Source: Sweltsa coloradensis
Lineage: Eukaryota > Arthropoda > Insecta > Plecoptera > Chloroperlidae
Length of the DNA: 64,000 bases
Reading direction: 5' to 3'
Assembly (NCBI GenBank): GCA_024449915.1
Contig: JAMZAV010003214.1
Location: forward strand, 1 to 64,000
Shown: in pieces, positions 10,213-20,020 of the stretch
Layout: each line of letters begins with the position of its first letter
Numbering within the stretch: the stretch's first letter is position 1
The notes under the pieces: generated by a model
Seen by the model: the letters and a program-made list of their open reading frames with translations, nothing else
Database searches by the model: none
Told to the model about the DNA's origin: nothing
Translations under genes and position numbers: made by a program

Positions 10213-10657
10213 CAAGTGGGATAAGATTTTTTTACAAAATGTTAATTTTGTAATAGCTTCTGTATCGAAGGGATATTTTATGCATAAATAGGTTTTAAAT
10301 TTTTAAGTCGACTGGGGCTGTCCCCAGACCCCATACCAGCCACTTGGGACCCCCCCTTGAAATTATTCCTATTTACACCACTCCCCTAGAGGGGGCATCT
10401 TACGTAATTTTTTTTGTCACTTAAGATTTACGGGCAATTTGTGCCACCTCTGTCAACCACCACGTGGCTATGACCCCCCCCCCTCCCCGCCCACAATAGC
10501 CACCACACGGTTTCAGTATTGTGAAAAGCTTTTTAATCGTCCCCCCCCCCCCGGCCCCCCCAAAATTCAAACTTTTTATAAAAATTCCCTTTTAAAGTCA
10601 ATCGATCTTTGTTTTATCCTTTTCCATAGAATCACAGTCACCATCAGTCTTCAATCC
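10213..10657. other. Unassigned stretch with C-rich runs
   Basis: Contains CTGGGGCTGTCCCCAGACCCC near 10314 (a short hairpin similar to motifs in RepC), an 18-base pyrimidine run near 10470 and a C run near 10540. The 119-codon frame crossing it is low-complexity. Confidence 0.4.
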
Positions 10658-10735
10658 GTCCGCGGTGCACATGGTTTAGGGCGTGGTCTCAAGCGCATGA
10701 CCTACGGGCTGGGTTCAAACCCCGCATACGCATAT
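10658..10735 (+). repeat. tRNA-like sequence, probably a SINE head
   Basis: An A-box-like TGGTTTAGGGCGT and a B box GGGTTCAAACCCC are separated by a tRNA-like distance, followed by CGCATACGCA and a T run. The T-arm CTGGG/TTCAAAC/CCC can pair, but a 7-bp acceptor stem is not convincing. A tRNA-derived SINE is likelier than a functional tRNA. Confidence 0.5.
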
Positions 10736-10841
10736 GTTTTTTTAGAAATCGTCATCTATCACCATCCCCACTCATCGTCTCGTAGCCTAGGGGTTTAATA
10801 GAGATTTTAAAGAAAAAAAATCACACACAAACCCCTAGCTT

Positions 10842-12792
10842 ACACACTATGAAATAACACACGGTATAACACAACATCCTCGCGCTACCCCTAGCTGCAC
10901 CCCCGCGCCCTCCTCGACCGGGTAGGTCCGTGATGAGGCTACAAAGGGCCCCCTTTGCCGGGCATCGTGATCATATGATGCACTACGCCGGTAGAATGAC
11001 ATGCCACACACTTGAACAAAAACAAGGGTATAACATAGAATCCCGCGCTGCCCTAGCTGCACCCCGCGACCTCCCTCGACCGTGGAAAGGTCCGTGACTG
11101 AGGTACGAAGCCCTTGCCGGTGCTCAGGAGTCATATGATGCACTACGCCCCGGTAGAATGCACACTGCACACACACTTGAAAAACACAGGGTAGAACACA
11201 GACATCCCGCGCTAGCCCTAGGCACGCCCGCGCCCTCCTCGCCCGTGGAAGGTCCGTGATGGGGCTACAAACCCCCTTCCCGGGCATCAGGGTATAGATG
11301 CAACGCCCGGAAAATGCAACTGCACACCATAGAACATAACACAGATAACACAGAATCCTCGCGCTACCCCTAGCTGCACGCCCGCGACCCCCTCGACCGG
11401 GGAAAGGTCCGTGATGGGGGCTCCCAAAAGCCTCCTTCCCCGGTGCATAGGAGTCATATGATGCACTACGCCGGTAGAATGCACACGCACACACATTGAA
11501 CATAAAACCGGGTTTAAAAACATAGACACCCTCGCGCTAGCCCTAGCTTCCGCCCGCGACCCCCCTCGACCGTGGAAGGTCCGTGACGGGGCTACAAATC
11601 CCCTTGCCGGTGCACAGTGAGTCATAGTGCTTTTACGCCCGTAGAAGCACACTGCCAAAACTATGAAATAACAACGGTAAAAACACTAGGCATCGTCGCG
11701 CTAGACCTAGGCCGCCCGCGCCCTCCTCGACCGTGGTGGGTCCGTGACTGGGACGAAGCCCCTTTCCCGGTGATCAGGAGTAATGATGTACTACGCCCGG
11801 TAGAATGCACACGCCACACACTATAAAACAAACACACGGAGAACACGCCTAGACATCCTCGGCTAGCCCTAGCTGCACCCCCGCGACCCCCAACCGGGTA
11901 GGTCCGTGACTGGGGGCTACAAAGCCTCCTTGCCGGTGCATAGGAGCATATGATTTATACGCCCGGTAGAAGCACATGCACACACACTATGAACAAACCA
12001 GGGTAAAACACTAGACATCGTCGCGCTAGCCCTAGTGCACGCCCGCGACCCCCCTCGACCGTGGAAGGTCCGTGACGGGGCACGAGGCCCCCTTTCCCGG
12101 GTGCACAGTGAGTCATAGTGTACTACGCCGGTAGAATGCCACTGCACACAATATGAAAATAAAAGGGTAGAAACATAGACATCCTCCGCTGCCCTGCTGC
12201 ACCCCCGCGACCTCCTAAACCCGGGGTAGGCCGTGACTGAGGTACGAAGCCCCTTGCCGGTGCATCAGTGAGTCAATGATGTACTACCCCCCGGTAGAAG
12301 CACACGCACAACACTTGAACAAACACACGGTATAAAAAATGGGCATCGTCGCGCTAGACCTGTCACGCCGCGACCCCCTCGACCGGGAAGGCCGTGACTG
12401 GGTTACAAAGCCCCCTTCCCGGTGCATCAGTGAGTCATATAGAAATACCCCCGGGTAGAATGCACACTGCAACACACATAACATAAAAAACCGGTATAAC
12501 ACTGGGACTCGTCGCGCTAGCCCTAGCTGCACGCCAGCGACCTCCCAAGCCCGGGAAGGTCCGGACTGAGGCTACGAAGCCCCCTTGCCGGTGCACAGGA
12601 GTCATATGATGTACTACCCCCGGGTAGAAGCACATGAAACACCCCTATGAACAAAAACACACGTTAAACTAGACATCGTCGCGTGCCTAGGCACGCCCGG
12701 ACCCCTCGACCGTGGAAGGCCCGTGATGATGCTACGAAGCCCCCTTCCCGGTGCATCAGTGACATATGATGACACGCCCTGTAGAAGCACAT
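10842..12792. repeat. Satellite array, about 163-bp monomer x 12
   Basis: The landmark GGTCCGTGA (or a close variant) recurs about twelve times, near 10924, 11088, 11250, 11406, 11578, 11738, 11900, 12067, 12226, 12387, 12556 and 12717. Mean spacing is about 163 bp. Each monomer also has ACTACGCCCGGTAGAATGCA, CACACTATGAAC, TCGCGCTAGCCCTAGC, CCTCGACCGTGGAAGG and CCTTGCCGGTGCATCA. Monomers differ largely by small deletions in repeated dinucleotides and homopolymers. Long minus-strand frames through it (up to 218 codons) repeat the same peptide and are not genes. Confidence 0.9.
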
Positions 12793-13225
12793 CAGTGGCG
12801 GATGCAATACTCTCACTAGAGTGGCGTAACTATGGTCGGGAACAAAAAAAGGGGTTCGAATCTATGCCACGCACACAGTGGGAAACGCGGGAATATATAT
12901 AAAAGGGAGGGGGGGAAGGGGCATGTCCTTCAAAATTGCGCCGGGTAAGGAAAATGTTGTGTTGTAACACAGGCTCCTTTAGAACATTCGAAACCCAAAC
13001 CCCACTGATTAACTTCCCGTTGTGATTGAAATGATATTTAATTAAGTTTTAACTAACTTTTACGTGTATTGTGGGGACAACAACTGTTTAAAATTAATGT
13101 GACCTGGATAAAGCAAAGGGCGTCGCTAAAACGTATCAATATCGATAAATAATCGTGTGATAGATCACGTCAATAAACAATCGTTTAAATTTGAGCTATC
13201 GACAATAAATCAATTCAAAAAAGAA
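12793..13225. other. Satellite flank, unassigned
   Basis: Just after the array lie CAGTGGCGGATGCAA and GAGTGGCGTAAC, motifs like termini of non-autonomous hAT-like elements, and a B-box-like GGGTTCGAATC at 12852-12862. No partner terminus was found on the other side. The rest is AT-rich. Confidence 0.35.
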
Positions 13226-13353
13226 ATTTTGGATAAGGGCGCGTAAACCGTAGGTCATAGCACAAATTACCCAGGGAAGGGAGGAGGCGTCCATGTTTGG
13301 GCAGAACCCGCCACGGGTAGGGAGAAAGGGGGGTTTTCACGTCGCGGTCGTCA
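13226..13353 (-). repeat. RepA, 5'-truncated
   Basis: TTTTGGATAAGGGCGCGTAAACCGTAGGTCATAG to TTTTCACGTCGCGGTCGTCAC, then unrelated sequence. Only the sense 3' third remains. Confidence 0.65.
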
Positions 13354-13481
13354 CAATACGAGTTTCTCCAAAAAGTGTGTCTCCCAAAAGTATCTTCTTT
13401 TGAGCAACGTGCGGTATGGTTATAACTGGGAAATGATACCCAAAACAATTATTCTTTAACAACGATACATATTTTACCCAA

Positions 13482-13600
13482 GACAACGTGAAAAAAAATA
13501 GGGTGCTCCCAAACCCTTTTTGGCATATTGCGCCGCATATAAAACTTAATTAAAGAATTTTTTGTGTGTTTGGATTATCTCAATTTAATAAACCTGTGAC
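13482..13600 (-). mobile_element. LineL 3' tail fragment
   Basis: GACAACGTGAAAAAAAATAGGGTGCTCC, then GGCATATTGCGCCGCAT and TGTGTGTTTGGATTATC. It matches the LineL tail with length errors in A and T runs. Confidence 0.5.
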
Positions 13601-13843
13601 AAAAATGTATGTTTACAATCCATTTAAACGAAAAGATGTTTTAATTTTCAAACTATAAGTTTTAAATTTGTCACAAGGTTTTTGATGTTTCATTTAAATG
13701 GTTTTTTCGATACTTAATGAGGACGCGGTGAGTTTCTTGGAAGTATAAAATGTATTTAATGTTATTGTCATTTTGGGAAAAATATAATAAATTCGTAAAA
13801 TTAAGGTTTTCGATGCGCCATAGTTCGATTTGGGGTATTTTTT

Positions 13844-14025
13844 TTATTTGGGTAAAGGGCGCGTCAACGTTAGGTCATTATGGCCACTCTAGCTGCGGGG
13901 TGGGCTGGTCAGAACCAGAACGGGTGGATGAATAAAATAGTGTTCATGTCCTAGGCCAGAGCTCGCCTAGTCTCGGGAGTACCAAAACCCCATTTTTCTA
14001 GGATGTTTGTAGAGGACTTTTTGCT
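13844..14025 (-). repeat. RepA copy with internal deletions
   Basis: ATTTGGGTAAAGGGCGCGTCAACGTTAGGTCATTATGG, TGGTCAGAACCAGAACGGG, then a jump to GCCAGAGCTCGCC, CTAGGATGTTTGTAGAGGACTTTT. The TCATCG-rich centre is missing. Confidence 0.6.
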
Positions 14026-14049
14026 CATCTGCCTCGAACGTCAAAAAGG

Positions 14050-14352
14050 GTTTGGTTGATTTTGGTTAAGGATGGTCTATCGTTAGATCAGAGCACCACT
14101 CTTACCTAAGGAGGGGGGGGGGGAGAAGGGGAGCATTTGGTAGAACCAGCCCCGGGTAAGGGAGGAAAGGGGGGGGGGGGGGTTTAAAGTCGTGGTAGTC
14201 ATCGTTATCGAGCCAGAGCTCGCCTCTATTTTCGGGGCGAAAAATACTACCCTTGATACTAGCTGAGTTTACAGGTGGACTTTTTCTATTGAATCCCCTT
14301 TTACGATTGCAGAGCCATGCTCTGGGCCAATTCTATCTGGGCCCAGACGGGG
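14050..14352 (-). repeat. RepA copy, centre shortened
   Basis: TTTGGTTAAGGATGGTCTATCGTTAGATCA to GGGCCCAGACGGGG. The centre is reduced to AGTCGTGGTAGTCATCGTTATCG, while both ends are intact, including the GCAGAGCCATGCTCTG-like hairpin. Confidence 0.7.
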
Positions 14353-14475
14353 GGGATCAAAATAAACCCTGGGCAAATTAATTCCCGAAATTAAACGTAT
14401 CAGATATAACAATTTTATAACAAATTTTGTAAAAATTAAACGACACAAACGTGATTAAGACATTTATCATCAAAC

Positions 14476-14570
14476 ACGACGAGTGGGAAAAAAAAGGGCG
14501 TTCAACTAGTTAGGTCATATTGCGCGCCGTCATTTGTGATAATGAAAAAGTTGTTTTAATTTTAGATTTC
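14476..14570 (-). mobile_element. LineL 3' tail fragment
   Basis: ACACGACGAGTGGGAAAAAAAAGGGCGTTCAACTAGTTAGGTCATATTGCGCGCCG matches the LineL terminus. The next RepA copy follows within about 30 bp. Confidence 0.55.
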
Positions 14571-14594
14571 ATGTTTTTTTTGTTCTTAGGAAGT

Positions 14595-14785
14595 TGTATT
14601 TATGTGAAGAGCGCGCAACCGTTTTGAAAAATAATGCCCACTCTAGCCTAGGGATAGGAGGGGGGCTAATGTGGTAAGAACCAGCCAGGGTAGGGGGAGG
14701 AAAGGGGGGTTCGCACGTCGCGGTTGTCACGTCTTTGTCATCTTTTGATTTATTATCATCGCGTGGGCAGGTCGTCAAGGGAAAT
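14595..14785 (-). repeat. RepA, 5'-truncated
   Basis: GAGCGCGCAACCGTTTTG...ATAATGCCCACTCTAGCC through TCGCACGTCGCGGTTGTCACG to GGTCGTCAAGGGAA, where it stops. A LineL scrap (GGGGGCGTCAATATTAGGTCA, 14808-14828) follows. Confidence 0.6.
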
Positions 14786-14924
14786 TTAAAATTTATAAAG
14801 TTTTAAAGGGGGCGTCAATATTAGGTCAATTGAGCCACTGCAATAATGTAGTTTTAGATTAATTAATAACTATTTTTTATTTTAAATTTTTTAAAAGGGA
14901 GGAATAAGGGATGACGGGGGAAAC

Positions 14925-15272
14925 GTGGGTGGATGGCCAGTGCTGGTTAGAACCACCACAAGCAAGGGGAGGGGGAGGGGAGTAGGGGCCGGGGGCTTTT
15001 GGGTTTTGAGAAACAGGCCGGGGCCCGCAAAAGGCAGTGGGCAAGGGTAGGAGGGAGGGGGGTGGTTTTGGGCGTGCCCCCCCGTCGTGGCCGCTTTGTC
15101 TGGTCGGGGGAAGTGTACTCGTCGTCGATTGCCGGAGCTTGCCTATTGTTTCGGGGAGTGTTATACTACCCTTATTACAGGCTGATTTTTGCGAGGACTT
15201 TTTTCTTTACTCGCCTAGAACGATAGCAGAGCCCTGCTCTGAGCCAATTCACCCGGGCTTGCAGGGGGCGAG
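14925..15272 (-). repeat. RepA copy, diverged
   Basis: GCTGGTTAGAACCACCACAAGCAAGGGGAGG through CGTCGTGGCCGCTTTGTC, GTCGATTGCCGGAGCTTGCC and AGCAGAGCCCTGCTCTGAGCCAATTCACCCGGG. The 3' shared block is not recognisable. Confidence 0.6.
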
Positions 15273-15290
15273 TTTAAAAAAACCTGAGTT

Positions 15291-15468
15291 GTTCTCTTTT
15301 CTACCTTTTTCCCCTTTTGTTTAAATTTTTTCTTCAATACAAACGTTTTAACCCCTTGTTGCATACATTGCTTGGCTACTCTTTCTTGTTCTATCTTTTC
15401 CTCTATGTTTAACTATATTTCTTCAATAAAAAACCGCTTTTTAAAACCCTGTTCCATACATTGCTCGG
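15291..15468. repeat. Tandem duplication, about 92-bp unit x 2
   Basis: 15291-15375 and 15383-15468 share TTTAA...TTTCTTCAATA, AACCCTGTT-like and CATACATTGCTTGG/CATACATTGCTCGG in the same order. Unit identity is interrupted by homopolymer indels. Confidence 0.65.
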
Positions 15469-15707
15469 ACAATCTACATCTTTGAACCCCAACAAACCAG
15501 GGGGTGCCCAACATTGACCCGGCCCCCTTTAAAAAATCTTCCCGTCCCTCCCCCCACCCTCATAGCCCCTGGGTGTGCACAGGGGAAATTACAAAACAGA
15601 ACTTCAAATGGGAAAGTAGGCCCCACATTCATTTTTGGGTGGTATTTGGATTCAAATTATAATTTTTTTTTTTTTTTTTTTTAAAGAGGGGAAAAAGTGA
15701 TTTTTTT
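15469..15707. other. Unassigned stretch with poly(T)
   Basis: C-rich then T-rich; a run of about 20 T at 15663-15682. No element recognised. Confidence 0.4.
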
Positions 15708-15775
15708 TGGGTTTTTTTGGATTTAGGACGCGTCAACCCTTAGGTCATAATGCCCACTCTAGCCTAGGGAAGGGA
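15708..15775 (-). repeat. RepA 3'-end fragment
   Basis: TTTTTTGGATTTAGGACGCGTCAACCCTTAGGTCATAATGCCCACTCTAGCCTAGGG, then a break. Strongly 5'-truncated. Confidence 0.6.
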
Positions 15776-15855
15776 TGGGATTCAAAAGGAAAAATTTTTA
15801 TTTTGTGTCGTTGGGGTTTTATTAAAAAAAAAATGTATTTTGAGTGTATTAATCG

Positions 15856-16090
15856 TCGTTTTGGTTTTTTTGGATTAAGGAAAGCGTAACCGTTAGTCAA
15901 ATGCACCCCTCAATAGGGGTGGGGGGGAAAGGGGGCCCCTGCTGGTCAGAACCAGCCCTGGATAAGGGGAGGAAAAGGGGGTTTCCCCGGGGTGATTGTC
16001 TTTGTCTTTTTTTTTTTTTTGGTATCTCTCCCGGGGGTCGTCAAAGGGGGGTTTGGTCCCGAGCGATTGCCAAAAACCGCCTAAAAGATG
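15856..16090 (-). repeat. RepA copy, 5' part lost
   Basis: TTTGGATTAAGGAAAGCGTAACCGTTAGTCAAATGCACC through CTGCTGGTCAGAACCAGCCCTGG to GAGCGATTGCCAAAAACCGCC. The central T run (16002-16020) replaces the usual TCATCG tract. Confidence 0.6.
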
Positions 16091-16570
16091 TGAGAAATAG
16101 GGCGTTTCAACTAAAAGGCATATTTTTACGGCTGTCATGAGAGACTGTAAATAATTTAATTATTTGGGTTTTTTGGTTTTTTTGTTTTTCAACCTTGTTT
16201 TACAAACCTTGGGGGGGGGAAAATGACCAAGGTGCAAAGATGCCCCCCTTAACTGTCACTTTTGGTTTTTTGGAGAAGGGCAATTGGGAAGGGGGGTTGA
16301 GGGCTGTTTTAAGGACTCAATCCTTTTTTTGCAATAACGACCCAGGGGAAATTGCATAAACCTTATCAGGACGGGTTTCAAAAAGGAACCTCCCCCAATC
16401 AGATTGCGCGCCTAAACTCAACCAACACGTCGGTGAGTGTTTGTATTTTTGTCTTTGTTTTTAAGGGAGAGAAATGTTTTTAAAATATGAAGTTTCTCTC
16501 CGACGCGAAGTGTTTTAAAACGATAAACATCTTCAATATGACTACATTAAATGATAAGTTATTGATTTTT
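16091..16570. other. Unassigned stretch
   Basis: No repeat or gene recognised; rich in T, G and A runs. Confidence 0.4.
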
Positions 16571-16887
16571 GTGCGCCACTCTCGCCTTGGGGATATGGGG
16601 AGGAGGTGCCCATGCTGGGCCATGCCATGGGTTAGCGGAGGAAAGGGGGGCTCTCACGTCGTTGTCGTCATTGTCCCTGTCATCATTCGTGGTTTCATTG
16701 CGTCATCGTCGTCGAGGGGTCGTCAAGGGAAGGGGGAAAGTTCCCGACGACAATTGCCAGATCTCGCCTCTAGATTCGGGGGGTAATATACCCTTCTAGC
16801 TGACAAGCTGACGTTTGCGAAGTGGACTTTTTCTCTTGAATCGCCTTTACGATTAGTAGAGCCATGCTCTGGGCCAATCCATAGGTC
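16571..16887 (-). repeat. RepA copy lacking its 3' tail
   Basis: Begins GTGCGCCACTCTCGCCTTGGGGATATGGGGAGG and reaches GATTAGTAGAGCCATGCTCTGGGCCAATCC. The A-rich tail and shared block are absent on the left, so this is a broken rather than simply 5'-truncated copy. Confidence 0.7.
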
Positions 16888-16910
16888 ATAATTATATATT
16901 TTCAAGGATT

Positions 16911-17227
16911 TTGGTTTATTTGGATTAAGGGCGCGAAAACCGTTAGGTCATAATGCACCACTCTAGCCTAAGGGGGGTGGGGAGGAGGGGCCCATGCTGG
17001 TCAGAACCAGCCACGGGTAAGGGGAGGAATGGGGGTTTCTCACGTCGCGGTCGTCATTGTCTTTGTCATCGTTCGTTGTGTCTTTGTCATCGTCGCCGGG
17101 GGGTCGTCTAGAGAAGGGGGCAAGATCCCCGACGACGATTGCCAGAGCTCGCCCCTAGTTTCGGGGAGTAAGATACTCCGCTCTTTCTAGCTGATGTTTG
17201 CGAGGGGACTTTTTCTCTTTTTCTCTT
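16911..17227 (-). repeat. RepA copy, nearly complete
   Basis: One of the cleanest copies: TTGGTTTATTTGGATTAAGGGCGCG, GCTGGTCAGAACCAGC, TCACGTCGCGGTCGTCATTG, a GTCGTC...GACGACG inverted pair, GATTGCCAGAGCTCGCC and TAGCTGATGTTTGCGAGG. It ends at TTTTTCTC, about 65 bp short of the full sense 5' end. Confidence 0.8.
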
Positions 17228-17450
17228 AAGGTCATACATTGCGCCGCCTGAGATATTGTCAGTTAATATAAGTTTGCCGTGTTTCATTCATAATATTTTC
17301 AAAGTTGAAAAAAGAAACAAAAATAAAGAATTTAAGGTGATAGCAAACATTAAATTTGATTGCACGTAAACCCTTGGGGTCAAAATACGACGACGACGTG
17401 AGAAAACTATTGCGCTTTCACCACTTAAATCATATTGCCCCGCCTAGGCG
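17228..17450 (-). mobile_element. Two LineL 3' tail fragments
   Basis: AAGGTCATACATTGCGCCGCCTGAGATATTG (17228-17258) and, further on, ACGACGACGTGAGAAAACTATTGCGCTTTCACCACTTAAATCATATTGCCCCGCC (17388-17442). The second retains the (ACG)n terminus. Confidence 0.6.
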
Positions 17451-17459
17451 AATCAACCG

Positions 17460-17537
17460 AAAGTCCCTAGCAGGTCAGCCCAGCCATGGGTTGGGGGTAG
17501 AAAAGGGAGTGGGGGAGTCTCCGATGACGAGTGCCAG
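17460..17537 (-). repeat. RepA fragment
   Basis: AGCAGGTCAGCCCAGCCATGGGTTGGGGG joined directly to GTCTCCGATGACGAGTGCCAG: the two ends of the RepA middle section with the centre deleted. Confidence 0.45.
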
Positions 17538-17675
17538 ATAACTTATTTATTTATTAATTAATTAATTAATTTATATTATTAAAATTATTATTAATTAGTT
17601 AAATTATTTATTTATTTATTTATTATTTATTTTTATTTTTTTAAATTTATTATTTATTTATTTATTTATTTATTT

Positions 17676-17706
<31 letters not shown>

Positions 17707-17758
17707 TTTATTATTTTTTTATTTATTTATTTATTTATTATTTATTTATTTTATTTTA
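17538..17758. repeat. (ATTT)n microsatellite
   Basis: About 220 bp of TTTA/ATTT repeats with interruptions. It directly precedes a sequence shared with 32210-32330, so it may be the expanded tail of a retroposon. Confidence 0.85.
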
Positions 17759-17975
17759 CGTCCATCCTATTCATTTATAAAACTGATTTAAAAAGGAGGA
17801 AAAATAAATAAATCTAATAACATTGATGCAGACACCACAATGCTGTTTTTTTTGTTTGTTTGGTTGTTTGTCTGTTGTTTGTTGTTTGTTACAATTTTTG
17901 GTGCAGGAACGTGTTTTAAAAAACAGTTTTTAAAAGGGCCCAGACAAATTTGTAACCTACGCATAGAAAAAAACT
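17759..17975. repeat. Dispersed repeat, copy 1
   Basis: AAACTGATTTAAAAAGGAGG, AAATAAATCTAATA and GATGCAGACACCACAA recur at 32240-32305. The following TGGTGCAGGAACGTG...TTGTAACCTACGCAT recurs at 56130-56195. Type unknown; the ATTT-rich edge would suit a retroposon tail. Confidence 0.5.
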
Positions 17976-17979
17976 TTTC

Positions 17980-18212
17980 CTTGCCATCATCTTAGTCATC
18001 GTTCGTGTTGTCATGGTCGTCGTCGACGGGGTGGTCGTGAAGGGGAAAAGGGAAAGGTCCCGACGACGAATGCCAGTGCTTGCCTTTAGTTTGGCGGCGT
18101 AATTTTCACCCCTTACTAGCTGATGGTTGCGGGGTGGACTTTTTCTCTTAAAGCGCCTTGTACGATTAGCAGAGCCATGCTCGGGGCCAATCTGGCCCAG
18201 ACGGGGTCGATA
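17980..18212 (-). repeat. RepA, sense 5' two thirds
   Basis: TCATCTTAGTCATCGTTCGTG through GGTCCCGACGACGAATGCCAG, TACTAGCTGATGGTTGCGGGG and GCAGAGCCATGCTCGGGGCC to GGCCCAGACGGGG. The sense 3' end is missing. Confidence 0.65.
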
Positions 18213-18335
18213 ATCTTATGTGTCTAAAAAACGTAAAGTGATAAATTAACTTAAATCGTTTGTTTATGATAATCTTTATTTTAAATTTATAGCAGCTAAA
18301 TGTTCCCCTAGTTAACTTTCTGAAGAAAGATCCAA

Positions 18336-18545
18336 AGGACGTGAGAAACAAGGGCGCTTTAGCCGGGGGACAAATGGTTTCGTCTGTGATATTGACGGTT
18401 AAATTTTTAGTTTGCTTGTTTTCAAATTTTTTGAAAAGTATTGAATTAATAAAAAAATTTTTGATTGGATTGTAATATTGATAATATTTGTTTATAAATT
18501 AAAATATTTGTGAAGTTAAATAAATTTAGGTAAGAAAATTACATC
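18336..18545 (-). mobile_element. LineL 3' tail fragment
   Basis: GGACGTGAGAAACAAGGGCGCTTTAGCCGGGGGACAAATGG...GTCTGTGATATTGACGGTTAA, then AT-rich 3' UTR-like sequence up to the next RepA copy. Confidence 0.55.
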
Positions 18546-18629
18546 TAATGTGAGTCAATTTAAGCTGCTACAGCCTAACCCCTGGGGATGTGGGATGCAA
18601 GATCCGTTTTTTTAAGTTTAATTTATTTT

Positions 18630-18820
18630 ATTGAGTGTGCATCAACGCTAGGTCATAATGCTCCCACTCTAGCCTATAGGTGAGATAGGTTGGAAAATCT
18701 CAAGCTGGACAGAACAAGCCACGGGTGGGGTGGCGGAAACAAGATGGTTTCATGTCGTGGTCATTATCATTTTTGGTATCGTGTATATTGTCAATTTAGT
18801 CGTCTGGACGGCCGTTCGAA
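18630..18820 (-). repeat. RepA, 5'-truncated and diverged
   Basis: GTGCATCAACGCTAGGTCATAATGCTCCCACTCTAGCC, CTGGACAGAACAAGCCACGGGTGGGG, TTCATGTCGTGGTCATTATC, then loss of identity. Confidence 0.55.
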
Positions 18821-18864
18821 ATTAGTAGTGTTCCAATTGTTCTTGTCATGAGCTACTTACTATT

Positions 18865-19240
18865 GACCACTAAACAAAACCATTATCAACAAGATTTTTA
18901 ATTGCAAAAACGTCACCGCGTTGTTGCTGATGCAGGCGGGGCTGTTACAAGGAAAGGCAAATAGTTTTATTTATTGATTTTATTCGATAGGTCTTTTTGC
19001 TTCAATCTAGCCAAGTCGTACAGGCAGGAAAACCACATGTGGTCATCCCAGCCACGGATAGGGAGAGGAAAAGGATTTTTACTTTTTGGGGGTTTAACAT
19101 TCGTTTTATCAGTCGTTGCCGTCGGATAAGTCGTTTAGATGAGAAAGAGGGATCCCGACGACTAAGGGACTAAGTTGTGTGAAGATGACAGACCTATGCT
19201 GCAGGGGATGACTTAGTAAAGGTTGGACACAGGGTGTACG
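18865..19240. repeat. Segmental duplicate H, copy 1 (contains diverged RepA)
   Basis: ACCACTAAACAAAACCATTATCA, GTCACCGCG, GCAGGCGGGGCTGTTACA and AAAGGCAAATAG reappear in order at 58690-58800. Both copies then carry a diverged RepA part (TCAATCTAGCCAAG, GGCAGGAAAACCACATG, CAGCCACGGA) and a LineL start. About 380 bp are shared. Confidence 0.7.
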
Positions 19241-19565
19241 GCGTGAGAAAATGTAGGACGCTTAAACCGGTTAGGTTACTTTGGGCGTCGCCGGTGAAAT
19301 TGAAATTGAATGAAATGGTGTGTTTGGTGATTATATGTTTTCTTAGTGTATAAGGACTCTAAAAAAAAAAAGTATGATTTTGGGGCAAAACAAAAATTAT
19401 TTTTTTGAATGGGAAAAAAAAAAAAGAAATGTGTATGATATGATGTGAATTAAATTGAGTTTAAAAAAATTTACTTTTAATGAGAAATTCAGATAGTTTG
19501 ACTCCATTATCCTAAAGATAGAAGTTCTTCATATGTTTGGGGAGAGATCAAATTGGGGACAGAGA
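19238..19565 (-). mobile_element. LineL 3' end
   Basis: GGCGTGAGAAAATGTAGGACGCTTAAACCGGTTAGG tail, 3' UTR, then the end of the ORF (AAAGATAGAAGTTCTTCATATG, GGGAGAGATCAAATTG), matching 35220-35285. It is 5'-truncated. Confidence 0.65.
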
Positions 19566-19637
19566 GACATCTCTCAGTGGGTTCCGTTCCGCTCGACCTG
19601 CTTTGTATGAATACTACGTTCGCTGCGATCACTGTCT

Positions 19638-19740
19638 AACTAGCTGATGTTTGCGAGGTGGACTTTCCTCTTGAATCTAATTTAACGATAAGCAGAGCCA
19701 TGCACTGGGACAATTTTTATCCCGGGCCCAGACGAGGTTA
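19638..19740 (-). repeat. RepA sense 5' end
   Basis: TAGCTGATGTTTGCGAGGTGGACTTT...GATAAGCAGAGCCATGCACTGGGACAA...CCCGGGCCCAGACGAGG. Only the sense 5' quarter is present. Confidence 0.65.
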
Positions 19741-19805
19741 GTTTTAAAAGAAAAGAAAAATAATTATATTGGTGATAGAAAAAGCAAACGAAATATTATT
19801 TAATT

Positions 19806-20020
19806 AATCGTCCTTGTCATCTTTTTTGTTGCCTTGCTTGTCGCAGCAGGGAAGTGGTCTAGGGAAGGGGGAGAGTCCCCAAGAACGAACGCCAGAGCTC
19901 GCCTCTAGTTTCTCGAGGGGAACCGCATACTTGCTAGGTGATGTTTGCCCAAATGGATCTTTCCTAGCCTTTTAATTACGATTATCGGAGCTATGATTTT
20001 GGCAATTTCTAAACCAGTTT
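19806..20020 (-). repeat. RepA middle/5' fragment, diverged
   Basis: CGTCCTTGTCATC, GGTCTAGGGAAGGGGGAGAGTCCCC, GAACGCCAGAGCTCGCCTCTAGTTT and GGTGATGTTTGCC are in RepA order. The last hairpin is degraded (GATTATCGGAGCTATGATTTTGG). Confidence 0.5.

Noticed and set aside
10658..10735. Functional tRNA gene
   Set aside because: Good A and B boxes but no convincing seven-pair acceptor stem or unambiguous anticodon arm; kept as a tRNA-like repeat.
10847..12635. Long minus-strand open frames (218, 123, 82 and more codons)
   Set aside because: They repeat the same peptide with the satellite period and owe their openness to a GC-rich tandem repeat.
10842..12792. CRISPR or rDNA spacer array
   Set aside because: No unique spacers, no rRNA sequence nearby; contiguous monomers.
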